Assembly (NCBI GenBank): GCA_022760355.1
Contig: JALEGB010000073.1
Location: 1 to 34,378, forward strand
DNA: 34,378 nt
Direction: 5' to 3'
Origin: Neomegalonema sp.
GTDB taxonomy: Bacteria > Pseudomonadota > Alphaproteobacteria > Rhodobacterales > Rhodobacteraceae
Made by a program: the position numbers and the translations under genes
Notes under the pieces: generated by a model
Databases searched by the model: none
What the model saw: the letters and a program-made list of their open reading frames with translations, nothing else
Told to the model about the DNA's origin: nothing
Shown: one piece after another, positions 17,173-24,564 of the stretch
Position numbering within the stretch: position 1 is the stretch's first letter
Layout: each line of letters begins with the position of its first letter

Positions 17173-17296
17173 GGCTTCACTCACCCTCAATATGCGCCCT
17201 CAACGCGCCGAAACCCAGCGCCTGGCGACGTGCATCATCTTTCTTATGCCGCCCATCACGTGAATTTGCCGCAAAGAGGCCATGGTTGTTAATCCT

Positions 17297-17389
17297 GTTT
17301 TCAGGAAGAAACACTAAAAACGAAGGCACGGGAACTTCTCCCTTCATTGAGCCTCCCTTACCTACGGCCGCGAAAGCGGCCTTTTTTTT
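17297..17389 (+). ncRNA. Candidate small RNA with CCUCCC motif and intrinsic terminator
   Basis: No plus-strand gene lies upstream that could use the terminator at 17366-17389, so a short transcript probably starts just before it. A possible promoter is TTGCCG (about 17265) followed some 16-17 bases later by TTAAT, giving a start near 17297 and an RNA of about 90 nt. The RNA could fold a 5' hairpin (GAA..GGGA with TCCCTTC, 17322-17345), then leave CCTCCC (17352-17357) single-stranded before the terminator. Exposed CCUCC-type anti-Shine-Dalgarno motifs are common in alphaproteobacterial regulatory RNAs. The ends and function are inferred. Confidence 0.45.
17366..17389 (+). terminator. Intrinsic terminator, textbook form
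   Basis: GGCCGC-GAAA-GCGGCC followed by eight T residues: a 6-bp GC stem with a GNRA tetraloop and a U-run. It is the clearest intrinsic terminator in the window, and it points along the plus strand, where the nearest upstream gene ends 1.8 kb away. Confidence 0.9.
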
Positions 17390-17618
17390 GGTTAAGATGA
17401 ACCTATTAACGTTGTTTATATTTCCTTACAAACTCTGAACAACCCATTTTTCTCTGACCATTATTTAGGGCATTCCCCCAGGGCAGGTTCGCATCTCCGG
17501 TGAAACGTCGTCCGTCGACCTTTTTTTCAGCTCTACGGCCCACAATTTGCGACCAGATCCGGCCGAAACATTGCTGGGACCAGCACTCAAAGCAACCGCG
17601 GGCGGGGAGCCTCAATAA

Positions 17619-18035
17619 ATGCAGAACAACGCCGATAGCATCAGCCGACCGCACGCTTTCCAGCTATCGTTGCTGCAAACCGAAGCGCTGGCCCTGATGG
17701 ACCGCGCGACGATTTTCGGCCCGCAGAGCTTGCGGGCCCCGGAGCGCCGGGCGGCGACGGCGCGGAGCGCGGCGCGGCTCGCACGGATTTGGGCATGGGC
17801 GAACGCGCGGCGTTCGGGTGACGCCGCGCGCGCCGCCCAAGCTCTAAGAGATGTCGCGCCAGGGCCGCTGGACCGGATGTATCGTCGCCCAACGGACTCG
17901 CTCGGGCTTGATGTTGACGCCCTGGCCGAACGCGCAATGCGGCTCGAAGCGCTCTATGAGTCGGCGCCGTCGGCCGACCAACCGCGCAAAGACGCGATGC
18001 GCCTTGCTGCGGCGCACAGGGAAATGCCCCAATAA
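17619..18035 (+). CDS. Small helical protein, unknown (possibly DUF1465/RcdA-like)
   Basis: A 138-residue, Ala/Arg-rich, probably all-helical protein. ATG 17619 has GGGGAG 9 bases upstream, supporting translation. The pattern of helices (LLQTEALALMDRATIF; ARSAARLARIWAWANARRSG; ALAERAMRLEALYESA) faintly recalls the DUF1465 family, which includes the CtrA-proteolysis adaptor RcdA, but the match is weak and the protein is short, so no function is assigned. No signal peptide or membrane segment is seen. It has its own promoter region and is followed by hairpins. Confidence 0.65.
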   Translation: MQNNADSISRPHAFQLSLLQTEALALMDRATIFGPQSLRAPERRAATARSAARLARIWAWANARRSGDAARAAQALRDVAPGPLDRMYRRPTDSLGLDVDALAERAMRLEALYESAPSADQPRKDAMRLAAAHREMPQ

Positions 18036-18108
18036 CGCCTTATTTAAGGCCAGCCTACACCATGTTAGCATTTCGGCGCACCGCTGCATGGACCTTGATG
18101 GAATGTAT

Positions 18109-18133
18109 GCGCGGCAATTTCGGCGCTTTTTTT
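18109..18133 (+). terminator. Weak stem with T7 tract
   Basis: GCGC (18109-18112) can pair with GCGC (18123-18126) just before seven T residues, upstream of the first ialB-type gene. A GCCTTA/TAAGGC inverted repeat (18037-18050) directly after the 17619 gene's stop is another candidate. The stems are short, so confidence is low. Confidence 0.35.
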
Positions 18134-18252
18134 GATCCTATGTGGGAAAGACGGCTCTCTCTCGCGGGTTTCGCTAATGTCCCTTTGCCTTTTCACCCAC
18201 GCCTCGCTATGCCCTCCGCGACCTTGACGGCCTAAAACGAAGAGGCGATTCC

Positions 18253-18750
18253 GTGCTTAAATCTCTTAAATCGTTCGCTCGCGCCGCCGCTCTGGCCCTC
18301 GTGGCTTTTGCCGCCCCGGCGTCTGCGCAAGAGTCGAAAACCCACGGCGCATGGGAAGTGCGTTGCAAGGGTAAAGCTTGCTACATGGCCCAAATCGCGT
18401 CGGACGCGAAGGGCAAGCCTGTTATGAGCTTGGCGCTGAAAAAGCTCGCCAAGCCAGTCACCGAAGGCAAAAACACCTTCGTCGCGGCCGCTGAGTTCCG
18501 CACCAAACTGGGCGTCTTCCTGCCTCAGGGCGTAACGTTCGCAATCGACGGCGGGAAAAAGCGCCGCATTCCGTTCGAGCGTTGCCTGCCAGAAGGCTGC
18601 GCGGCGCTGCCCCTCATTCAGAAGGGCTTGGTCGACGAGCTGAAAAGCGGCGGCAAAGTCATCATGACCGTCTACGCGAACCCAAAGACGCCGATCACCG
18701 TTTCGGTTTCGCTGTCGGGCTTCACCGCAGCATTCGACTCGATGAAATAA
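18253..18750 (+). CDS. Invasion-associated locus B (IalB) family protein, copy 1
   Basis: A 165-residue exported protein with a clear signal peptide (ALALVAFAAPASA, cleavage near residue 25). The mature part has the IalB pattern: THGAWEVRC, KACYMAQIAS, ERCLPEGCAALPLI and a C-terminal VSVSLSGFTAAFDSM. Two cysteine pairs suggest disulfides. IalB was named in Bartonella for erythrocyte invasion, but the family is widespread in free-living alphaproteobacteria, where its role is periplasmic and undefined. The start is a GTG, with GAAGAGG 7 bases before it. A paralogue follows immediately. Confidence 0.88.
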   Translation: MLKSLKSFARAAALALVAFAAPASAQESKTHGAWEVRCKGKACYMAQIASDAKGKPVMSLALKKLAKPVTEGKNTFVAAAEFRTKLGVFLPQGVTFAIDGGKKRRIPFERCLPEGCAALPLIQKGLVDELKSGGKVIMTVYANPKTPITVSVSLSGFTAAFDSMK

Positions 18751-18771
18751 GTCATCGCCGCTAGGCAACGC

Positions 18772-18800
18772 GGGCGGCGCCTTTTGCGCGGCGCCCGCCC
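18772..18800 (+). terminator. GC-rich hairpin between the two IalB-type genes
   Basis: GGGCGGCGCC pairs with GGCGCCCGCCC (one bulged base) around an 8-base TTTTGCGC loop, 21 bases after copy 1. No T-run follows. It may terminate or stabilise the copy 1 mRNA. Confidence 0.45.
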
Positions 18801-18834
18801 TACTCTGACGGCTCCTCTATTGCTAGGATCAACT

Positions 18835-19392
18835 ATGATGCTCAACAGATCCCTTCGCGCGCTTATGGCCGCCGCATTGGCGCTGCCACTTGCCGCCGGC
18901 GTCGCCGCCGCTCAGGACAAGAAGGAAGCCCCAGGGAAAGTCGCAGTCAAAGTGCGAGAGAAGCACGGAGACTGGGAAATTCGGTGTGTTTCTGACAAAT
19001 GCGTCATGGCCCAAACCTTCAAGGACGCAAACAAGCGCCCGGTTTTGGACGTCACCATTCGCAAATTGAAATCTGCGCGCAAAACTAAAAAAGGCGCAGT
19101 GATCCTAGGCGTCGCGCATATCCTGACGCCGCTCAAGGTTCAGATCCCAGAGGGCCTTGGCCTCAAAATTGATGACGGCCCAGCGCGCTCGGCGCCATAC
19201 GTCGTTTGCTCGCAAGTTGGTTGCTTGAGCCGCCCGCCGCTCACCGCGGACCTGGTTGATGAGCTCAAGAACGGCAAGAAGGCTGACTTCCTGACCGTTA
19301 TCGAGATTGCCGATAAGGGCAAGATCGTCAAACGCGTTGTCGTTACGCCGATTTCGCTGACCGGCTTCACCAAAGCGTTTGAGGCGCTTTAG
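18835..19392 (+). CDS. Invasion-associated locus B (IalB) family protein, copy 2
   Basis: A 185-residue exported paralogue of the preceding gene. The signal peptide is ALMAAALALPLAAGVAAAQ. IalB features: KHGDWEIRCVSDKCVMAQTF, the second cysteine pair VVCSQVGCLSRPPL, and the shared ending SLTGFTKAFEAL. It differs from copy 1 by a longer charged segment after the signal peptide and by substitutions across the core, so the duplication is not recent. ATG 18835 has AGGA 7 bases upstream; the frame is open from 18784. Confidence 0.88.
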   Translation: MMLNRSLRALMAAALALPLAAGVAAAQDKKEAPGKVAVKVREKHGDWEIRCVSDKCVMAQTFKDANKRPVLDVTIRKLKSARKTKKGAVILGVAHILTPLKVQIPEGLGLKIDDGPARSAPYVVCSQVGCLSRPPLTADLVDELKNGKKADFLTVIEIADKGKIVKRVVVTPISLTGFTKAFEAL

Positions 19393-19399
19393 GACGACC

Positions 19400-19426
19400 G
19401 CCTCCGCTGTTTTTCAGATCGGAGGC
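19400..19426. terminator. Hairpin after IalB copy 2
   Basis: GCCTCCG/CGGAGGC stem with a 13-base loop containing TTTTT, 7 bases after the stop of copy 2. The neighbouring minus-strand gene ends at 19466, and a CGCTG/CAGCG hairpin (19458-19471) overlaps its stop. The element may act in both directions. Confidence 0.45.
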
Positions 19427-19465
19427 GACGTCTAGCGCCCGCTCTTAACGCTCGCGCCGCTGCAC

Positions 19466-20371
19466 TCAGCGGGGCGGGCGTTTCTGTTTTGAGCCTCCGA
19501 TATCCCGATAGATTTCAATCATTTCTGGCAAGTAACGATCACCGTGCCCAAGGTTCACTCCCAGCCGCAATGTTTCCAGAACGCCGCTGGACACCGTTGT
19601 TGGGCCATCATGAGCCGCAGCAAGACGCGTGTAGTAAGTGATATCCTTATAGCAATTCGACAGCGCAAATTTGTGAGCGGAGTTGTCATTCTCAAGCACG
19701 TATTTCGAGTAGTTCTGGAAATTACCGCAATTCATGCCGGAGTTGGTTACAACCTCGTGGAACACACTCGCTTTTAATCCGGCGCGCTCCACCATCCCGT
19801 AAGCTTCGGACCAGATCGCCGCATAGCCGATCGAGATCAGGTTGTTCGCGAGTTTAATGGTATGCGCCGAGCCGACCGCGCCCTCGGTCGGAATCACCAC
19901 CGAGGCCCAAGTCTCGAAGAGCGGACGTAGTTGCTCCACCACCGCCGCCGGACCGCCGACATAGGTCGTCAGCTCACCGTCCCAAGCATGCGACGGCGTC
20001 CGAGACAGGGGCGCGTCGATCAGCTGCATCTGCTTCGCAGACATTTCCTCCGCCAAGCGCACTGTGGAGGACGGCTCAGCGGTCGATGTGTCGATCACAA
20101 TGAATCCGGGCTTTGCGCGCGCCATCATGCGGCGCACATTGTCCTCCACCTGCGGCGAGCCGGTGACGCACAGCACAACGATGTCGCAGGCCTCCGCCAG
20201 CTCCTCGGCCGACCCCAATTCCTGTGCGCCTCGGCGGACGAGATCCTCAACCGCTTCTCTTTTTCGATGGGCGATAACGCGGAGCGGAAATCCCTTTTCG
20301 ACCGCATTTTTCGCCATCCCCCAACCCATTAGGCCGACACCGATGAAGCCGACTACCGGTTTGGCGTCCAT
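19466..20371 (-). CDS. NAD(P)-dependent 3-hydroxyisobutyrate dehydrogenase-type reductase
   Basis: A 301-residue beta-hydroxyacid dehydrogenase. The N-terminal Rossmann motif is VGFIGVGLMGWGMAKNAVEK. The substrate loop reads IDAPLSRTPSHAWDGEL where the family usually has DAPVSGG. The catalytic-lysine helix is GSAHTIKLANNLIS. Family members oxidise or reduce short 3-hydroxy acids such as 3-hydroxyisobutyrate, tartronate semialdehyde or sulfolactaldehyde; the altered substrate loop prevents a precise call. ATG 20371 follows GGGAGGAG at 7 bases. It is divergent from an SDR / second dehydrogenase / LacI unit and probably shares their control. Confidence 0.87.
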   Translation of the reverse strand: MDAKPVVGFIGVGLMGWGMAKNAVEKGFPLRVIAHRKREAVEDLVRRGAQELGSAEELAEACDIVVLCVTGSPQVEDNVRRMMARAKPGFIVIDTSTAEPSSTVRLAEEMSAKQMQLIDAPLSRTPSHAWDGELTTYVGGPAAVVEQLRPLFETWASVVIPTEGAVGSAHTIKLANNLISIGYAAIWSEAYGMVERAGLKASVFHEVVTNSGMNCGNFQNYSKYVLENDNSAHKFALSNCYKDITYYTRLAAAHDGPTTVSSGVLETLRLGVNLGHGDRYLPEMIEIYRDIGGSKQKRPPR

Positions 20372-20422
20372 TTCTTGCTCCTCCCGTCACTTGTATCAGC
20401 CGATCGCATGCCCGAATCACGA

Positions 20423-20452
20423 TTGCCGACAGCCATTAAATCGATTTAGTAT
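20423..20452 (+). promoter_or_regulatory. Predicted promoter of the SDR-dehydrogenase-lacI unit
   Basis: TTGCCG (20423-20428), an 18-base spacer and TAGTAT (20447-20452) resemble a housekeeping promoter 67 bases before the SDR start. The palindromic candidate operator lies inside the spacer and touches the -10 element, a position expected for a repressor. Confidence 0.45.
20437..20448. promoter_or_regulatory. Candidate LacI-family operator (TAAATCGATTTA)
   Basis: A perfect 12-bp palindrome centred on CG, in the divergent region between the two dehydrogenase units. LacI-family operators are typically palindromes with a central CG, and a LacI-family gene is the third gene of the plus-strand unit. 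Assigning this site to that regulator is inference. Confidence 0.6.
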
Positions 20453-20518
20453 TCTGAACGGACACTCGGTCGAACACAAGCGGACAGCAAGAACCGCACT
20501 TAAACTGGGAGGTGGAGC

Positions 20519-21268
20519 ATGCTGCTCCTGGACAAACGCTGCGTTATCACCGGCGCAGCATCCAAGCGTGGGCTTGGGCAAGCGATCGCCAAACTCTTCG
20601 TCGCCCATGGCGCCCGCGTCGCCATCCTAGACCTTGATCATGACGGGGCCGAAAGCCAAGCCGCCGCGCTCGGCTCGGGCCATATCGGGCTCGCCTGCAA
20701 CGTCACCGTCCGTCAGGACTGCGAAAAAGCGATTGAAGCGACGATGGCGGCTTTTGGGGGGATCGACATCCTGGTGAATAATGCCGGGATCACCTCGCCC
20801 CAGCGGGTTCTGCAGATCGACGACGCCACCTATGACCGCGTTATGGATGTCAGTATGCGGGGCGCGCATCACATGACCCAGGCCGTTGCGCCACAAATGC
20901 GAGACCGCAAATCGGGCTCGATCATCAATATGTCTTCCGTCTCCGCCCAACGCGGCGGCGGCGTGTTTGGGGGCGCGCATTATTCCGCGGCCAAGGCGGC
21001 GATGCTCGGCTACACGAAAGCATGTGCGCGGGAGTTCGCCCCAGACCAGGTCCGCGTCAACGCCATTTGCCCCGGTTTTGTCGACACGGATATCACTGGC
21101 GGCGCGCTCACCCCGGCTCAGCTGGAAGACATCGTCGCCTCCATTCCCATGGGGCGCCCCGGCCGCGCCGAAGATGTCGCCGGCTGCTGCCTCTTTCTTG
21201 CGTCGGACCTCTCCGCCTACTGCACCGGCGTTGAGATCGACCCAAATGGCGGCTCCCATATTCACTAA
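20519..21268 (+). CDS. Short-chain dehydrogenase/reductase (SDR)
   Basis: A 249-residue classical SDR. Cofactor motif VITGAASKRGLGQAIAKLF, then NNAG in DILVNNAGIT, then the catalytic Ser and YxxxK in INMSSVSAQRGGG and AHYSAAKAAML. The C-terminal PGFVDTDIT and GVEIDPNGG are usual. It probably oxidises or reduces a sugar-acid or hydroxy-acid intermediate handled with the neighbouring dehydrogenases (inference). ATG 20519 is preceded by GGGAGGTGGAG. The stop overlaps the ribosome site of the next gene, so the genes are co-transcribed. Confidence 0.9.
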   Translation: MLLLDKRCVITGAASKRGLGQAIAKLFVAHGARVAILDLDHDGAESQAAALGSGHIGLACNVTVRQDCEKAIEATMAAFGGIDILVNNAGITSPQRVLQIDDATYDRVMDVSMRGAHHMTQAVAPQMRDRKSGSIINMSSVSAQRGGGVFGGAHYSAAKAAMLGYTKACAREFAPDQVRVNAICPGFVDTDITGGALTPAQLEDIVASIPMGRPGRAEDVAGCCLFLASDLSAYCTGVEIDPNGGSHIH

Positions 21269-21279
21269 GGAGGGTGGAG

Positions 21280-22173
21280 ATGAAGATCGGCTTTCTCGGT
21301 TTAGGCGCAATGGGCGCCCCAATGCTCAAACGATTGTCGGAGGCGCATCCCGGCGCCACGATCGGTTTTGACGCAAATGACGCGGTAGCTATCGCCGCCT
21401 GCACGGCGGCCACAACCCGTAGGGCTGACGACATCGGCAGTTTGGTGGCGGAATCCGACGTTATTTTTTCATGCCTTCCGAACAATGACGTTCTTCGAAC
21501 CGTCTATCTCGGTCCTGATGGCGTCGTGTCGGCGTTGCGCCCAGGCGCGATCACGATCGACTGCTCCACTGTCGGACCGGATGCGACGCGCGATGTGTAT
21601 GAAGGCGTGAAAGCCCAGGGTGGATCGCACTTGGACGCGTCTATGCTCGGCTCAGTAAAACAAGCGACTGAAGGAACGATCAGTTTTGTTGTTGGCGGCG
21701 ACCAAAATACGTTCGACCGTGCGAAACCCGCGCTTGCGGCCTGCGGTCAGATGATCCGCTATTGCGGCCCCACAGGCGCCGGCAACAAGATGAAACTAGT
21801 GCACCAAACTCTCGTTGCCGGACACGCCGTTGCGGTGGCGGAGGCCCTCGGGCTTTGTCTTGAAACGGGCGTAAAGATTGAAGATTTCTACGATATTGTC
21901 ACTAAAGGCACGGGCTTCGCCTACTCCCGCTACTTTGAGAATCGAACTCCCCGGATGCGAGAGGGCGACTTTTCGCCGCTCTTCATGCTCAAATTTATGT
22001 TGAAAGATGCCCGTCTCGCGCGCGACATGGCTCCGAACGCCGCCAACTATCCGGCGCTCGCGGCAGTGATTGAAACTTTGGAGGACGCCGACGCCCAGGG
22101 ATGGGGCGACGATGATTTCTCCGCAGCGATGAAAACCGTCGAATCTCGAATTGGACGGGGTATCGCTAAGTAG
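21280..22173 (+). CDS. Second NAD(P)-dependent hydroxyacid dehydrogenase
   Basis: A 297-residue member of the same beta-hydroxyacid dehydrogenase family as the divergent gene at 19466. It has KIGFLGLGAMGAPMLKRL, the substrate-loop region HLDASMLGSVKQATEGT, and the lysine helix GAGNKMKLVHQTLVAG, where the usual NN pair is replaced by HQ. The substrate loop differs from both the family consensus and the paralogue, so the two enzymes probably act on different compounds. ATG 21280 has AAGGAGG 6 bases upstream; a GTG at 21274 is less likely. It lies 11 bases after the SDR gene. Confidence 0.87.
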   Translation: MKIGFLGLGAMGAPMLKRLSEAHPGATIGFDANDAVAIAACTAATTRRADDIGSLVAESDVIFSCLPNNDVLRTVYLGPDGVVSALRPGAITIDCSTVGPDATRDVYEGVKAQGGSHLDASMLGSVKQATEGTISFVVGGDQNTFDRAKPALAACGQMIRYCGPTGAGNKMKLVHQTLVAGHAVAVAEALGLCLETGVKIEDFYDIVTKGTGFAYSRYFENRTPRMREGDFSPLFMLKFMLKDARLARDMAPNAANYPALAAVIETLEDADAQGWGDDDFSAAMKTVESRIGRGIAK

Positions 22174-22194
22174 CGCTGGGAGCGCACATCAAGA

Positions 22195-23208
22195 GTGGCC
22201 CGACGACCGACACAACGCGAAATTGCAAAACGCCTCGGCCTTTCGGCGGCGACCGTCTCGCTCGCGATGCGCGACAGCCCAATGATCGCCTCAGAAACAA
22301 AGCGCGTCGTACGAGAGGCCGTTGAGAAGTTCGGCTATGTGCCAAACGCCGCCGCAGCGGCGTTGCGCACTGGCCGGACGGGCATTGTCGGCGTCAGCTT
22401 TCACAATGTTGCGCACCAGTTCTTCGCCGAAGTGTTGGGCTCCATCGAAGATGTGCTGGCTCCGAAAGGGTGGGCCGTCTTCATCAGCAACCATCGTGAA
22501 GACCCGACCCGCTTCACTCAATTCGTTTCGCGGCTGACCGCCTATGGCGCCGACGGGCTGATCGCGTCGCCACCCGCAGGCGCAGACGCCGCCGTTCTCG
22601 ATGATTTTGTCGCTACAGGCGCGCCGCTGGTTTTCGCCGCCCGCTATCTGCGGGACTACCGGGCGGACCGCGCAATGCTCGATGACGCTTCAGCTCTGCG
22701 CCAACTCATATCGCATCTGCGAGGGCTGGGGCGCGAACGGATTACAATGATCTGCGGCGTTCCCGGCACCAGCGTGGCTGAAGATCGCGTCCGCGGCTTC
22801 CGCGAGCAGCTGAGCGCCACGGGTATTGAATGGCGGGAGGAGGCTTGGATGCCTGGTCCGCCCACCGCCGCCGGCGGCTTTCATCTCACCGCCGAAGCGC
22901 TAGATCAGCAGCCGCGACCGGACGCGCTGATCGCATTCAACGACCTCGTGGCGACGGGCGCGCTGAGCCAAATGTATGATCGCGGCCTCACGCCCGGGCG
23001 CGAAGTTGCACTGGTCGGCGTCGGGGTGACTGAGGCGGCCGAACTGATGCGCCCCCGCCTGACCATGACGTCCAACAACTCGGACGCCATCGGGAAACAA
23101 GCGGCGGAGTTGCTGCTACGCAGGCTTGAAACGCCGGACGCGCCGATAGAGGAAATCAACGTCCCATCGATGCTGACCGTGCGCGAAAGCTGTGGCGCGC
23201 GCAGCTAG
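22195..23208 (+). CDS. LacI-family transcriptional regulator
   Basis: A 337-residue LacI/GalR regulator. The N-terminal helix-turn-helix and hinge are clear: PTQREIAKRLGLSAATVSLA, then YVPNAAAAALRTGRTGIVGV. The rest is a periplasmic-binding-protein-like effector domain (GADGLIASPP, RITMICGVPGTSVAEDRVRG, DALIAFNDLVATGAL). It starts at GTG 22195 with GGGAG about 12 bases upstream, 21 bases after the dehydrogenase gene, and is probably part of that operon. It likely represses the divergent dehydrogenase cluster through the CG-centred palindrome at 20437-20448 and is released by a pathway intermediate (inference). Confidence 0.92.
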   Translation: MARRPTQREIAKRLGLSAATVSLAMRDSPMIASETKRVVREAVEKFGYVPNAAAAALRTGRTGIVGVSFHNVAHQFFAEVLGSIEDVLAPKGWAVFISNHREDPTRFTQFVSRLTAYGADGLIASPPAGADAAVLDDFVATGAPLVFAARYLRDYRADRAMLDDASALRQLISHLRGLGRERITMICGVPGTSVAEDRVRGFREQLSATGIEWREEAWMPGPPTAAGGFHLTAEALDQQPRPDALIAFNDLVATGALSQMYDRGLTPGREVALVGVGVTEAAELMRPRLTMTSNNSDAIGKQAAELLLRRLETPDAPIEEINVPSMLTVRESCGARS

Positions 23209-23244
23209 GGTGCGAACTCATAAATCTGGCCGAGCCAGCGTTCG

Positions 23245-23736
23245 TCAGGCGAGCCGCCGCTCCTGCGCCGCGCGGCGACGGCCGCGCCGCAGCTCATAGG
23301 CGGACTGCCCGCCCATAAGCCCAGACAATCCAACGAATGCCGCCTGCGCGATCCAAAATCCCCGCAAGGTGGCGTCTTCGATATGGCTGCCGCCCACCAA
23401 CACCCGCTGAGACTTGGACAGCTCCATCAGCTTCGCCGCCCAATCCTGCGGCGCCAGCTTCGCGAGCTCCGCGACCGCAGCGAAATCATAGCCGTTCAAC
23501 GCCGCGAGCCAGCCAATCCAGTTCGCAGCAAGCCCCAACAGCGCAAACGCCAATCCGAACAGATGCGCCAGGATGAAAATCCCAGGCGCGCCCATCCGCG
23601 CGGCGAAATAAACGCAGGCCGCAAGGGCGATGGTGGCCCCAACGCGGACATGCGCGATTCCAGCTGTATTGACCAGGGCTGCGAACGCCGCCCCTGCGCC
23701 AGCCGCCAGCAGAACCGCTAGTAAGAAGTTTCGCAT
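23245..23736 (-). CDS. Small membrane protein, unknown
   Basis: A 163-residue protein with four probable membrane segments: about 3-22 (NFLLAVLLAAGAGAAFAALV), 27-46, 48-75 (GIFILAHLFGLAFALLGLAA) and 126-146 (FWIAQAAFVGLSGLMGGQSA). It ends in a basic tail (RRGRRRAAQERR), expected in the cytoplasm. A soluble loop sits at about 80-120. I do not recognise a family. ATG 23736 is chosen because the protein then begins directly with the first membrane segment and GAGG lies upstream; the frame extends to 23772. It is convergent with the LacI-type gene. Confidence 0.65.
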   Translation of the reverse strand: MRNFLLAVLLAAGAGAAFAALVNTAGIAHVRVGATIALAACVYFAARMGAPGIFILAHLFGLAFALLGLAANWIGWLAALNGYDFAAVAELAKLAPQDWAAKLMELSKSQRVLVGGSHIEDATLRGFWIAQAAFVGLSGLMGGQSAYELRRGRRRAAQERRLA

Positions 23737-23810
23737 CGCCCTCGCCCCAACCCTATTGCCGCAACAAAACAACTCGACATTGGCAGAGTTTGGACCAATT
23801 GAAAATATTC

Positions 23811-23844
23811 CGCGCTGAGGGCGATCCGCCGCGCCCTCAGCGCG
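23811..23844 (-). terminator. 13-bp-stem terminator after the copper chaperone gene
   Basis: CGCGCTGAGGGCG (23811-23823) pairs perfectly with CGCCCTCAGCGCG (23832-23844) around an 8-base loop, 10 bases past the stop on the minus strand. Downstream on that strand the sequence is GAATATTTTC, a partial U-rich tail. Confidence 0.65.
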
Positions 23845-23853
23845 CGTCAGGGA

Positions 23854-24459
23854 TTATTCGCTCTTGGCTTTATGCCCTTTCATATGACCTTTCATATGCC
23901 CGCCTGGCTTCATCGCCAGACGCTCAACCGGCACGTCAAAAACAACCTCGCCGGCCTTTTTGAACAACAGCGTCACCGTATGTTTGTCACCGGCGCGCAG
24001 AGGCTTTTTGACGCCAAGGAACATGAGATGGAGGCCGCCTGGCTCAAGCGTGACGACGCCCTTCGCCGGAATGACGATGCCGCCCTCAACTTCACGCATC
24101 GTCATCATGTGGCCTTCCATCTTCATCTCATGAAGCTCAGCCCGTTCGGATAATCCGACATGTACGGCGATCAACCGATCCTCATCAGCGCCCTTGTTGG
24201 TCACAATGAGATAGCCGGCCGCCGTTTTCGCCGTTGGCGGCGCCTCACGGATCCACGCGCCGGTGATATGGAGATCGCCGACGGCGACTTCTGCGCGCGC
24301 GCTCTTAGAAACGGTGCCGCTCTTGTGCTCAGCATGCTTGTGCTCAGCGTGTTTGTGCTCAGCGTGGCCCTCCGCCATCGCGCCAGGCGCCGCAGCAAGG
24401 GCCGCGATCGCCGCCGACCCTGCGATCAAAGCAGCACCAAAAATGTTTGCGCTCGACAT
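23854..24459 (-). CDS. PCu(A)C-type periplasmic copper chaperone, histidine-rich
   Basis: A 201-residue exported protein with a signal peptide (ALIAGSAAIAALAAAPGAMA) and a PCu(A)C/DUF461 domain. The copper ligands are visible: ERAELHEMKMEGHMMTMREV followed by GGLHLMFLG, the H..M and HxM pattern that delivers Cu(I) to cytochrome oxidase CuA. Directly after the signal peptide is a threefold AEHKH repeat, and the C-terminus ends in HMKGHMKGHK, so both ends add metal-binding residues. ATG 24459 has GGGAG 7 bases upstream; the frame extends to 24534. No oxidase gene is nearby. Confidence 0.88.
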   Translation of the reverse strand: MSSANIFGAALIAGSAAIAALAAAPGAMAEGHAEHKHAEHKHAEHKSGTVSKSARAEVAVGDLHITGAWIREAPPTAKTAAGYLIVTNKGADEDRLIAVHVGLSERAELHEMKMEGHMMTMREVEGGIVIPAKGVVTLEPGGLHLMFLGVKKPLRAGDKHTVTLLFKKAGEVVFDVPVERLAMKPGGHMKGHMKGHKAKSE

Positions 24460-24564
24460 GCGTATCTCCCGTCTTCTTCGCCGCCCAATGGCGACCTTCC
24501 AAACGACGTAGGAGCTGCGACCAGGGGCCCGCAATGGGCGTCAACGCCGCAGCCCCAGAGCATA

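Larger units (their letters stand above)
17173..17618. other. 446-bp gene-free region holding an orphan terminator
   Basis: Between the divergent HerA-like gene and the small plus-strand gene at 17619. It holds a plus-strand intrinsic terminator (17366-17389) with a candidate small RNA before it. After the terminator comes an AT-rich stretch (17380-17470), probably the promoter region of the next gene, and a T7 tract at 17521-17527 without a stem. Confidence 0.6.

Noticed and set aside
17521-17527. T7 tract that might mark a second terminator
   Set aside because: The preceding sequence (GGTGAAACGTCGTCCGTCGACC) gives at best a 3-bp stem.
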